A stretch of 9,845 nucleotides of DNA, taken from CAYUPY01 sp964446595 (GTDB taxonomy: Bacteria; Patescibacteriota; Dojkabacteria; J137; JAEUSD01). The translations under genes were made by a program, and so were the position numbers. The stretch covers positions 1 through 9,845 of the forward strand of contig CAYUPY010000049.1 of NCBI GenBank assembly GCA_964446595.1, read 5' to 3'. Below, in pieces: positions 1 to 6,938 of this stretch. Under the pieces are notes generated by a model. That model saw nothing but the letters and a program-made list of their open reading frames with translations, was not told where the DNA came from and made no database searches. Each line of letters starts with the position of its first letter. Position 1 is the stretch's first letter.

Positions 1-1993
1 AGTCCACCAAGTTTTTACGAGTATCAAAGTTCATTCCTTCAATCCTCTTCTGCGCAGACTCGATTTGTCGAGAGATTAACCCTAATTCAATTGGGGCATC
101 GCTATTCATAAAGCGTCCTACCATACGATCTATCAGGTCACCTCCCAACACGCGCATTATTTGATCATCCAATGCCACGTAGAACCTCGAATAACCTGGG
201 TCTCCTTGACGTCCAGAACGTCCTCTTAGCTGATTATCAATACGTCGCGCTTCATGCCGTTCTGTTCCCAGTACCGCCAACCCTCCTAGCTCTTTGGCCT
301 CATCTGACAAAGGAATATCCGTACCACGACCAGCCATGTTAGTAGCCACCATCACCGCTCCAATTTCACCAGCTTTAGCTACAATTTGAGCCTCCCGCTC
401 GTGATATTTAGCGTTTAATACTTCATGTGGCACTTTTTCTTGATCCAGTAAGCGAGAGACCAACTCAGACTTTTCTACAGAAGTTGTACCAATTAAGATT
501 GGTTGTCCTTTTTCGTGTCGTTCTTTTACTTCTTGAGCTAATGCTTTGTACTTAGTTTCCTGATCTCGATAAATCACATCTGCTCGATCCTCACGGACTA
601 CTGGTCGATTTGTGGGCACAGCTACAGATTCCAGGGCATAAATCTTATAGAATTCCTCACTCTCCGTCATAATTGTTCCTGAACCACCAGATAAGTACTT
701 AAACAATCGGAAATAGTTTTGAAAGGTGATTGTAGCCATCGTCTTTGATTCCTGTTGGATCTCTACACCTTCTTTAGCTTCAATTGCCTGGTGAATACCT
801 TCAGAAAAGCGTCTACCAGACATTACACGACCGGTGAAAGTATCGACGATCAATACCTCACCATTTTGAACAATGTATTGATCGTCACGTAAGAACAACG
901 CCTTGGCTTTTAATGCATTTTCCAAATGATGAGCAGCAGAGTAGTCAGCCCAAACATTATCTACATTCAACTGTTTCTGCGCTTTATCAATACCAGCTTC
1001 TGTTAATACAACTGTACGAGTTTTGTGGTCGATTTCGAAATCTTCACCCTCAGTTAACTTATCAGCTACTCGGGCAAATTTCTTATACTTATCTAGATCT
1101 GATTTCTCAGGCAAAGCAGAAATAATCAATGGAGTCCTAGCTTCATCAATTAAAATCGAGTCAGCCTCATCTACAATACAGAAGTACAGTTCTCGTTGCA
1201 CAATCGACTCCAAGTCAGAAGCCATATTATCTCGCAAATAGTCAAATCCAAACTCGTTATTTATTCCTACAGTAATATCGCAGTTATAAGCCTGCTTTTT
1301 TTCAACGGTTTTTAGGTTCAATCCGCGCAAGTCTGCCAGATTCCGCTTCCATTGGGCTGCCGCGGCCTTGCGCGCCTCTTCACCTTGCTCAGCCTCAATC
1401 GTATCAAAGTCGACAAATTTATACGAAGTGCCACCTGAATTAATAATTCCGACACTTAATCCTAAAATGTTGGCCACATATCCAGCATACTCACCATCAC
1501 GTTTAGCCAGGTAATCATTCACAGTCACCAAGTGTGCTCCACGACCCACAAGTGAGTAAAGAAACAAAGGTAATTGAAAAACCTGTGTTTTTCCCTCTCC
1601 TGTCTTTAGCTCAGTTAATTTCTGACCTTGGGCTAAGATAATGCCAGCAATAATCTGCACGTCATAATGACGACGGTTAAACTCTCTGCGCATAACCTCT
1701 CTGGTCATAGCATACATCTCTGGTAAGAAGTCCTGTAACTGGTTATAAATTTTCTTTTCGTATTCAGGAATATTGTTTCTGCTCACTCTTACCAAAGAAC
1801 TCTTATGCTCTATCGGCATATCTTTCACCAAATCTTTAAATGCTGACTGCATTTCTTGCACCCGCTCCCGCATTTGAGTGTAAGACTTAGCCTGCATTTC
1901 CGGTTCTAAATCGTTTACTTGTTTGAGTGTTTTGCGCGCTTGCGCTATTTGCTTTTCGTTAGCGTCAACTAACTGCCTAAGAAGGTTCAACAT
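1..1993 (-). CDS. secA: Preprotein translocase ATPase SecA (3' end cut off by window edge)
   Basis: SecA is the cytoplasmic motor ATPase that pushes unfolded preproteins through SecYEG. The frame is open from ATG at 1993 to the window edge, giving 664 residues; SecA proteins are usually about 800-900, so the C-terminal scaffold and wing part lies outside. Visible in order: Walker A TGEGKT (131-136), VTVNDYLAKRD (157-166), NNEFGFDYLRDN (245-256), Walker B VDEADS with IDEARTPLIIS (274-292), the preprotein cross-linking region, TFQNYFRL (423-430), then NMAGRGTDI (552-560), TERHEARRIDNQLRGRSGRQGD (second ATPase half, 577-598) and ALDDQIMR (607-614). Oddities are LTELKTGEGKT in place of the usual IAEM form, a long Lys/Ala/Glu-rich insertion (about 188-235) in the first ATPase domain, and SGGSGTI where GMTGTA is typical. 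No clear Shine-Dalgarno precedes the ATG. The gene is co-directional with the broken gene upstream. Identification is certain; the missing end is only a window limit. Confidence 0.97.
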   Translation of the reverse strand, partial: MLNLLRQLVDANEKQIAQARKTLKQVNDLEPEMQAKSYTQMRERVQEMQSAFKDLVKDMPIEHKSSLVRVSRNNIPEYEKKIYNQLQDFLPEMYAMTREVMRREFNRRHYDVQIIAGIILAQGQKLTELKTGEGKTQVFQLPLFLYSLVGRGAHLVTVNDYLAKRDGEYAGYVANILGLSVGIINSGGTSYKFVDFDTIEAEQGEEARKAAAAQWKRNLADLRGLNLKTVEKKQAYNCDITVGINNEFGFDYLRDNMASDLESIVQRELYFCIVDEADSILIDEARTPLIISALPEKSDLDKYKKFARVADKLTEGEDFEIDHKTRTVVLTEAGIDKAQKQLNVDNVWADYSAAHHLENALKAKALFLRDDQYIVQNGEVLIVDTFTGRVMSGRRFSEGIHQAIEAKEGVEIQQESKTMATITFQNYFRLFKYLSGGSGTIMTESEEFYKIYALESVAVPTNRPVVREDRADVIYRDQETKYKALAQEVKERHEKGQPILIGTTSVEKSELVSRLLDQEKVPHEVLNAKYHEREAQIVAKAGEIGAVMVATNMAGRGTDIPLSDEAKELGGLAVLGTERHEARRIDNQLRGRSGRQGDPGYSRFYVALDDQIMRVLGGDLIDRMVGRFMNSDAPIELGLISRQIESAQKRIEGMNFDTRKNLVD

Positions 1994-2137
1994 AAATTAT
2001 CAATGTGTCAAAAATTATTTGCCGTTAAGTATACCTCTTGAAAGAAAAGTTGGCGAGCGGGGCCAATATAGACTATGGGATATACTGGCTCTATAAAGAG
2101 AATGTATTTATAAGAAGCCCAGTAACAAATCCGAAGC
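1994..2137. other. Intergenic spacer upstream of secA with an imperfect inverted repeat
   Basis: This 144-bp spacer separates the broken gene (stop at 2138) from secA. It holds an imperfect hairpin, arms 2063-2070 and 2081-2088, eight positions with one mismatch that becomes a G-U pair in the minus-strand RNA, loop of 10. A small CTCT/AGAG hairpin at 2089-2100 lies next to it. Neither is followed by a T-run on either strand, so I do not call a terminator. A TATACT -10-like hexamer occurs on the minus strand at about 2033-2028 but has no convincing -35, so the secA promoter is not established. Confidence 0.4.
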
Positions 2138-2434
2138 TTAGCCCCGTGAAGGGATCTGACTAGATAAGAAATCGATAACCTCTCTCAACATAGGATCTCC
2201 AGTTGGATTTTGTATATCTGCGAGAAACTGATATGACTCTAACCAGGCAGCAGATTGACTGTTATCTACTCCCAGTAATCCTGAACCTACTAACTCACCA
2301 TTAGTTCTCTGGCTATATTCCGGGATAAGTAGAGCACCGACATCACCTTGTTTTAGAAAGGTCAGAGTTATAGTGATCTGATTAGGTTCTTCGGATATAG
2401 GTCTATTCGCAGCATAAATTCTGCAAGACCGATA
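2138..2434 (-). pseudogene. Out-of-frame C-terminal continuation of the 2368-2952 gene
   Basis: After the upstream frame stops at 2368, the -1 frame is open from just after a TAA at 2437-2435 down to TAA at 2140-2138. From codon CCT at 2401 it encodes 87 residues with normal-looking composition (PISEEPNQITITLTFLKQGD, later LLIPEYSQ, AAWLESYQFLADIQ and MLREVIDFLSSQ). There is no ATG until near its end, so independent translation is unlikely. It is best read as the tail of the upstream gene, separated by a one-base deletion, an assembly error or a frameshift event somewhere between 2434 and 2368. I see no X-XXY-YYZ slippery heptamer in the overlap. Together the parts would form a protein of about 270 residues. 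Function unknown. Confidence 0.7.
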
Positions 2435-2952
2435 TTATCTGTATCTTGTTCATTTGCTGCGCTATAGCGGGAAGAAATTTCAATATTGTATTCTGTGCTG
2501 CTGTTTATCTCCACCAACGGTGTTGTATTGGAAGATAAAACAGTATAATCACCAAGTCTTAGCTCAATGGGTCCGTAGGCATTGGTCTTCCCTAAATCTA
2601 GAGAAAACTCATCACTCACTCTGATTTGTTCTGCCACCTCTTGAACTTCCCAACTCTCAGAAGTTTCACCGTTAATCTCTAGGCGTCCGACTTCCGGTGT
2701 TACGATTGCCAAATCCAATCCATCCGCAGCAATAGACCTAATATAGGCAATTATCGCCTCATCTAACTCCTGTTCACTTACAGCTCCTCCACTAATCATA
2801 TGTAAAAATAGCTGGTTGAGCTGTGCTCTTAGTAAAGCTGTGGATTCACTTGAGTTAAGGGAAAGCATTAACATTACGCCAGAAATAAAAGCACATACAC
2901 GATAAAACCGAGAGTGTATTATATTTTGCTTTATCGTCTCTTGCGTTCGCAT
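2368..2952 (-). CDS. Unrecognised exported or membrane-anchored protein, N-terminal part (frame broken at 3' end)
   Basis: This 194-residue frame starts at ATG 2952 and I do not recognise the family. Residues 1-18 are polar and basic (MRTQETIKQ...RFYR), followed by a hydrophobic stretch at about 19-32 (VCAFISGVMLMLSL), which fits an N-terminal anchor or an uncleaved signal peptide, since no clear AxA cleavage site follows. Residues 38-80 look helical; about 85-190 alternate polar and hydrophobic residues and look like a beta-sandwich outside the membrane. The last few residues after about MLRIDL are probably not native, because the -1 frame continues the protein to 2138. The start is supported by TAGAAT ending exactly 6 nt upstream. 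The gene is divergent from the Lit-like gene and precedes secA on the same strand. It is probably an envelope protein; nothing more specific is supported. Confidence 0.6.
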   Translation of the reverse strand: MRTQETIKQNIIHSRFYRVCAFISGVMLMLSLNSSESTALLRAQLNQLFLHMISGGAVSEQELDEAIIAYIRSIAADGLDLAIVTPEVGRLEINGETSESWEVQEVAEQIRVSDEFSLDLGKTNAYGPIELRLGDYTVLSSNTTPLVEINSSTEYNIEISSRYSAANEQDTDNIGLAEFMLRIDLYPKNLIRSL

Positions 2953-2958
2953 AGTCGA

Positions 2959-2988
2959 ATTCTAACATGGGGCAATAGATACTGAGAA
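2959..2988 (-). promoter_or_regulatory. Candidate promoter of the broken gene, placed for a leaderless start
   Basis: On the minus strand the hexamer TAGAAT (2964-2959, five of six to TATAAT) lies 18 bp after TTCTCA (2988-2983, four of six to TTGACA). Six bases then separate it from ATG 2952, so transcription would begin at or very near the start codon. The -35 is weak. It shares bases with the weak -35 proposed for the divergent Lit-like gene. Confidence 0.4.
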
Positions 2989-3010
2989 AAATTTCATTTG
3001 CGTGTAAGAT
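2982..3010 (+). promoter_or_regulatory. Candidate promoter of the Lit-like gene
   Basis: CTGAGA (2982-2987) and TAAGAT (3005-3010) are spaced 17 bp and both match consensus only partly. Five bases separate TAAGAT from ATG 3016, so the start would again be almost leaderless. This favours ATG 3016 over the TTG at 2998, which would lie upstream of the -10. Confidence 0.3.
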
Positions 3011-3015
3011 ATTTT

Positions 3016-3633
3016 ATGTTGATTAAAATACGAAACGTATTAATTGTATTTTTGTGCGCCATTGGCGTTTTCTTGTTAATTAGTCAATGGCGCACCTTCT
3101 ATCTTTTACGCTTTGAGGCATATGAGGTTTACGCAAACTTTGAAGACAGAGAAGTGGCAATTACCCAATTTCACCAACTCATGAACTACCTAGCTCCTGG
3201 CAGTAATCAGAATCTTGATTCGGAATTCTTCTCTCCAGAAGACATTTTACACATGCAAGATGTCAGAGTTTTATACAATCTAATGTATACCTGCTTAACA
3301 GTAATTACCATCTTACTTCTAATAGTAACTGCACTTACTTCTAGAAGTAAATTAGAAGTAAAAGGGTCGAGTATCCGCAGTGCATATCTAGTTTTGGTAA
3401 TAGGGCTAATGATCCTTGGTATTGCAGCTTACTTGGTCTGGGAGCCTCTTTTTGACATGTTTCATCGCATAGTCTTTCCTTATAACAACTATTGGCAGCT
3501 GGACCCTGCTAGCTCTAACTTAATCCGCTATTTCTTAAATCCTATCTTTCAAGAAATTTTCCTGCTCAATGTTTTAGTACACCTGGGGATTTTCGGTATA
3601 ATCGCGTTATGGACAAACAAAGACCCATCCTGA
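3016..3633 (+). CDS. DUF1461 (TIGR01906-type) integral membrane protein, Lit-like
   Basis: The protein has about 205 residues from ATG 3016; a TTG at 2998 would add six. Four hydrophobic segments are visible, at about 6-23, 87-107, 123-142 and 179-199. The DUF1461 pattern is present: an extracytoplasmic loop after helix 1 ending in PEDILHMQDVR, and after helix 3 FHRIVFPYNNYWQLDP, followed by a last helix. Its two loop histidines (79 and 150) fall where the family has conserved histidines. Lit, the lipoprotein intramolecular acyl transferase of low-GC Gram-positives, belongs to this family as I recall it, so a lipoprotein-modifying role is possible but inferred. The gene overlaps murG by 25 bp and opens an envelope gene cluster. 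A cluster of TTACTTCTA repeats lies in the sequence at the end of helix 2. Family confidence is good; the Lit function is unproven. Confidence 0.75.
   Translation: MLIKIRNVLIVFLCAIGVFLLISQWRTFYLLRFEAYEVYANFEDREVAITQFHQLMNYLAPGSNQNLDSEFFSPEDILHMQDVRVLYNLMYTCLTVITILLLIVTALTSRSKLEVKGSSIRSAYLVLVIGLMILGIAAYLVWEPLFDMFHRIVFPYNNYWQLDPASSNLIRYFLNPIFQEIFLLNVLVHLGIFGIIALWTNKDPS
3313..3361. repeat. Nested palindromes built from a TTACTTCTA 9-mer
   Basis: TTACTTCTAAT (3313-3323) and its exact reverse complement ATTAGAAGTAA (3351-3361) form an 11-bp inverted repeat. Between them sits a perfect 16-bp palindrome, TTACTTCTAGAAGTAA (3335-3350), touching the right arm. The 9-mer thus occurs twice in each orientation in 49 bp. 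The sequence is coding, spanning the end of helix 2 and the following loop of the Lit-like protein. A further TTACTTCTAGAAG occurs in murG at 4329-4341. Confidence 0.85.
3597..3602 (+). promoter_or_regulatory. TATAAT hexamer 6 nt before the murG start
   Basis: A perfect TATAAT lies within the end of the Lit-like gene and is followed by exactly six bases and then ATG 3609. No good -35 is found 16-18 bp upstream. It may be an internal promoter giving a leaderless murG transcript, or chance, since the site also codes for Gly-Ile-Ile-Ala. Confidence 0.35.
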
Positions 3634-4745
3634 TTACAGGTGGCCACATGACTCCAGCCCTAGCTATACAAAGCCGACTTAGGGAAGAAGGGTTTAGCAA
3701 CTTCATTTGGATAGGTCATAAATATAATCAGACTCATGCCACTACCACGTCTCCTGAGTATAAAACTGTAAAGGCGATGCCTGATACACGCTTTATTGAT
3801 CTACCCGCTGGGAAGCTAGTTCGCAGCTGGCACAAGAGCTTTGAACAACTAGTACTAGCGGTTAAGAATCTCTTAAAAATTCCATACGGATTCATACTGG
3901 CTTTTTGGATCATATTAAGAAATCGACCTTTAATAGTGGCCTCTTTTGGAGGATACCTAGGATTACCTGTAGTAATTTCGGCCTGGATGCTGCGAATCCC
4001 CGCGATTACGCATGAGCAGACAGTAGTTTCTGGGCTGGCTAACCGTATGATCGCAAAATTTGTGAACAAGATATTTATTAGCTGGCCTGATTCAGCAAGC
4101 TATTACCCTGCTGACAAAACAATTCTATCCGGGAATCCTATTCGACCAGAGGTATTTATGCAGCAATCAAATTTATTAAACTTCGATTCATACAAGCTTC
4201 CTACCATATATATTACTTGTGGAAACCAGGGAGCTGTAGTCATTAACAGAGCTGTATTGGCAGCGTTACCTGATCTACTTACACGAGCAAATATTATTCA
4301 CCAAACCGGTAGCGCCGAGGCCACCAAGTTACTTCTAGAAGAATTAGTAATACCTCTAGAACTAAAACCGCGTTACTTTCAGAAAGACTTTTTCTTTGCT
4401 AATGAAGTAGGTGAAGCTTTTGCAAAAGCTGATTTTGTTATTGCCCGTGCTGGTGCCAATACCGTAACTGAACTATTGGCACTGGGAAAACCAGCCTTAT
4501 TAATTCCAATTCCTTGGGTAACTCAAAATGAGCAATTCAAAAACGCCAAGTATCTAGAGGACCTAGGAATTGCTCACATTCTACCTCAACAAGAGCTGAC
4601 TGCTGAAACCCTGCTAAGTAGTGTAGATTCACTGCTAAGCATACTTCACAGTGAAGAACTGTCGCAATCTATTCAAGCTGCCCAAAAATCCTACCCCAAA
4701 GATGCAGCTAACATAATTGTCAAAAATATGCTAAATTTAGTCTAG
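3609..4745 (+). CDS. murG: MurG-type UDP-GlcNAc transferase (lipid II synthesis)
   Basis: MurG transfers GlcNAc from UDP-GlcNAc to lipid I at the inner face of the membrane, making lipid II for peptidoglycan. The 378 residues show the GT-B layout. The N-terminal domain has ITGGHMTPALA (9-19) matching the GGTGGHxxPxLA loop, then ASFGGYLGLPVV and ITHEQTVVSGLANR matching the GGY and HEQN motifs. GNPIRPEV follows at the domain junction. The C-terminal domain has CGNQGAVVIN for GGSQGAxxIN, ADFVIARAGANTVTELLALGKPALLIPIP for the donor-binding region with its Glu, and NEQFKNA for DHQxxNA. Length is near the family norm of about 355-370. Deviations are the loss of the first glycines in loop 1, Thr for Asn in HEQN and CGN for GGS. 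The start ATG overlaps the Lit-like gene by 25 bp, and the next gene begins 1 bp after the stop, implying coupled expression. A related glycosyltransferase is less likely. Confidence 0.9.
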   Translation: MDKQRPILITGGHMTPALAIQSRLREEGFSNFIWIGHKYNQTHATTTSPEYKTVKAMPDTRFIDLPAGKLVRSWHKSFEQLVLAVKNLLKIPYGFILAFWIILRNRPLIVASFGGYLGLPVVISAWMLRIPAITHEQTVVSGLANRMIAKFVNKIFISWPDSASYYPADKTILSGNPIRPEVFMQQSNLLNFDSYKLPTIYITCGNQGAVVINRAVLAALPDLLTRANIIHQTGSAEATKLLLEELVIPLELKPRYFQKDFFFANEVGEAFAKADFVIARAGANTVTELLALGKPALLIPIPWVTQNEQFKNAKYLEDLGIAHILPQQELTAETLLSSVDSLLSILHSEELSQSIQAAQKSYPKDAANIIVKNMLNLV

Positions 4746-4746
4746 T

Positions 4747-5418
4747 ATGGAAAACGATGGTGGGCGGGGCCCAGTCCTCTCCCGCATTCGCACATCTGCG
4801 GTGGTGTCAATTGCACTTGCACTGTTGCTGACATTTGGCCTTAAAGTTAGTTTAAATAGCGGAGCTGGCTCCCTATTGTCTAATACAGAAGTTAAGGCTG
4901 ATGCTGGCAATGAGGTTCGCGTGGATACAGCTAATAATACCAGTAGCACACTTCTAGCTATTCAAGATCCTGACCATTTTGATGAGAAAATTGACAATTT
5001 GGAGGCCGAGAGAAGGGCTGAACTAAAGCGAAAGCAGCAAGAAAGGCAGGCCAAAATCAACAAAGTCGAAGCCTTCTTTGCCAGCTACGGAGCAGTGATG
5101 CAAGGATATGCACACATTTTAGTAGATCAAGCAGATAAATGTGGTGGTGACTATAGAGTCCTAGTAGGTATTGCGGGTTCTGAGTCAGGTTTAGGAAGGA
5201 TAATGTACAAGAAATATAATCCTTATGGGTATTTAGACGGAGTGCAATACTCTAGTTTGGAAGAAGCACTAACGGTCTTGTCTTGTCGTATTTCTCAAAA
5301 ACACATTGCTCCATGTAACGGAAACCTTACCTGTATTGCCGAAAGGTACACAGGTAAAAAAGACGACGTCAGTCACTTTATCGGTAAGGTTGACTGGTTC
5401 ATGGATCAGGTGAGCTAA
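4747..5418 (+). CDS. Membrane-anchored lysozyme-fold (glucosaminidase or transglycosylase-like) peptidoglycan hydrolase
   Basis: This 223-residue protein probably cleaves peptidoglycan glycan strands outside the membrane. A short basic N-terminus precedes one hydrophobic segment (about 16-36), then a Ser/Asn-rich linker, a highly charged likely coiled coil (about 78-108) and a catalytic-type domain (about 112-223). In that domain LVGIAGSESGLGR (139-151) carries the likely acid Glu147, KYNPYGYL (156-163) is the following conserved loop, and ERYTG then HFIGKVDWFM near the end match the tail seen in small glucosaminidase/transglycosylase proteins. Four cysteines (132, 180, 190, 196) in the domain could form disulfides if it is exported. 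The gene starts 1 bp after the murG stop without a Shine-Dalgarno, so translation probably depends on murG. A TGGGC/GCCCA hairpin (4761-4773) sits just after the start codon. Exact bond specificity cannot be decided. Confidence 0.7.
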   Translation: MENDGGRGPVLSRIRTSAVVSIALALLLTFGLKVSLNSGAGSLLSNTEVKADAGNEVRVDTANNTSSTLLAIQDPDHFDEKIDNLEAERRAELKRKQQERQAKINKVEAFFASYGAVMQGYAHILVDQADKCGGDYRVLVGIAGSESGLGRIMYKKYNPYGYLDGVQYSSLEEALTVLSCRISQKHIAPCNGNLTCIAERYTGKKDDVSHFIGKVDWFMDQVS

Positions 5419-5427
5419 TTAACAACT

Positions 5428-6921
5428 ATGTTCAATTTTGACAAAGTTACCACAATTGCTCACCTCGTTTCTGAGTGTGAGCATCAATATTCTGTTGCTG
5501 AAGTAGCGCTAATTGAAAAAGCAGCACTCTTCGCTGATAAAATTCATGCAGAGACGAATCGTGTTTCGGGTCAGCCATGGATGGAACATTGCCTTACCAC
5601 GGCTGCCTATATCTGCCGCCTCAATCTGGACAGTAATGCGGTGGCGGCAGCAGTACTCCACGACACGATTGAGTCTACCAAAACAGATATCGAAACCCTT
5701 TCCAAAGAGTTTAATGACGAAATTGCCTTACTTGTTGATGGCTTGAGTTATGTTAGAAATGTTTCCTCGCGCCGCGTAGCCGCTATGGATTTAGCAGCAT
5801 TCCGAAAACTAATCATTAAATCTGCAGCTGATATCCGAATCTTGTTGATTCGCTTAGCCGAAAAAGTGGAAGGTATTCAAAACATGGATAAACTACCTGA
5901 ACAGACTCAAAGGGATATGGCTGAAAGAGCATTAAATATTTACTCACGTCTATGCGAGTATGTAGGCCTTAATTCCTGGCAAGCTAAACTAGAGAGTAGG
6001 GCCTTCCAAATTAAAAATCCTGAAAAATACGATATTATTTACAAAGCGATTGTGACTAACGAAAAACGTTATCAAGGGTTATTCGATAGTTTGGAAGAAA
6101 CAATTCGGGAGATGGCAGAGGACAAGATTAATATTAAAGATATCTCTTACCGCCGTAAAAGTGTCTACAGCGCTTACCGCAAGATTAAACTTAAGTACGT
6201 AAAACCTGGACAGCAACTTACCAGAGATCATGTCTTTCAGTTAAATGATCTTTTAGGTTTAAGGATTATTGTGACTACTGTAGAAGAATGTTATTTGGTA
6301 TTGAGTCTTCTCCATGCATATTGGGATTATGATCCCGACGAGTTTGACGACTATATTATTACGCCTCGGGCAAGCGGCTACCAATCAATACACACAGCCA
6401 TTTATGTAGAAGAGGAGATGGTAGATATTCAAATCCGCACTCAAGAAATGCATGAGTTCGCCGAATTTGGTCCAGCTAGTCACGTTGCTTATAAAGAATC
6501 TGACCCCAGATCAGCAAACAATGCTACTAATTCTTTTGAATGGTTAAAGCAACTACAATCATGGAAAAGTCGTGAACAAACTGACCGTTATCGTATGCAA
6601 GCTTTTGCCGAAAGCAAGTTTGTATTCACACCCAAGGGAATGGTCGTACGTATGCCTCAAGATGCCACAGTGCTTGACTTTGCATTCCAGGTGCATACGG
6701 AGCTTGGTTATCGCTACCGCGGAGCACTCCTAAACGATAAAATGGTGAGTATTGATACTGTCCCAAATACCGGAGACGTAATTGAAATCATCACAAATAA
6801 AAATGAAAAGGTTGGAAAAGACTGGTTAAAACATACCACCATGCGCTCCACCCGTGAGAAAATCCGCAAATGGCTTAGGAATAATAATCCTAGTCATAGA
6901 ATTACAACAGATAAACCTTAA
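5428..6921 (+). CDS. RelA/SpoT homologue, short form (HD-synthetase-TGS), probably synthetase-dominant
   Basis: RSH enzymes make and/or hydrolyse (p)ppGpp, the stringent-response signal. The 497 residues comprise an HD hydrolase-type domain (about 25-195), a synthetase domain (about 235-355) and a TGS domain (about 397-457), then a short basic tail. The ZFD/helical and ACT/RRM regions of ~730-residue RSH proteins are absent. HD domain: Arg45, His54 and HDTIE (78-82) are kept. The ADRLHN element reads AEKVEG (144-149), replacing the usual Asp with Glu145 and Asn with Gly149, and the acidic residue after Glu82 is Ser83. Synthetase: YRRKSVYSAYRK, LNDLLGLRII, DEFDDYI, SGYQSIHTA and DIQIRT are clear. 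EFDD (305-308) is the EXDD motif associated with monofunctional RelA rather than RXKD, and Asp333 replaces the usual Glu before IQIRT. It follows the hydrolase gene by 9 bp; an AGGTGAG lies a long 13 nt before ATG. Confidence 0.92.
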   Translation: MFNFDKVTTIAHLVSECEHQYSVAEVALIEKAALFADKIHAETNRVSGQPWMEHCLTTAAYICRLNLDSNAVAAAVLHDTIESTKTDIETLSKEFNDEIALLVDGLSYVRNVSSRRVAAMDLAAFRKLIIKSAADIRILLIRLAEKVEGIQNMDKLPEQTQRDMAERALNIYSRLCEYVGLNSWQAKLESRAFQIKNPEKYDIIYKAIVTNEKRYQGLFDSLEETIREMAEDKINIKDISYRRKSVYSAYRKIKLKYVKPGQQLTRDHVFQLNDLLGLRIIVTTVEECYLVLSLLHAYWDYDPDEFDDYIITPRASGYQSIHTAIYVEEEMVDIQIRTQEMHEFAEFGPASHVAYKESDPRSANNATNSFEWLKQLQSWKSREQTDRYRMQAFAESKFVFTPKGMVVRMPQDATVLDFAFQVHTELGYRYRGALLNDKMVSIDTVPNTGDVIEIITNKNEKVGKDWLKHTTMRSTREKIRKWLRNNNPSHRITTDKP

Positions 6922-6938
6922 AAGTCAAATAAAGGCAT

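Noticed and set aside
913..1241. Plus-strand open frames of about 70 codons inside secA
   Set aside because: They lie opposite conserved SecA coding sequence, have no ribosome site and show no protein-like pattern; they are shadows of secA.
2063..2100. Terminator or riboswitch ahead of secA
   Set aside because: Two small hairpins exist but there is no U-tract, and nothing matches a riboswitch class I know.
2368..2434. Programmed -1 ribosomal frameshift site
   Set aside because: No X-XXY-YYZ heptamer or A-rich slippery run is present in the overlap of the two frames; mutation or assembly error is simpler.
3734..4069. Minus-strand 111-codon frame inside murG
   Set aside because: It is antisense to conserved MurG motifs and its composition follows reversed codons of murG.
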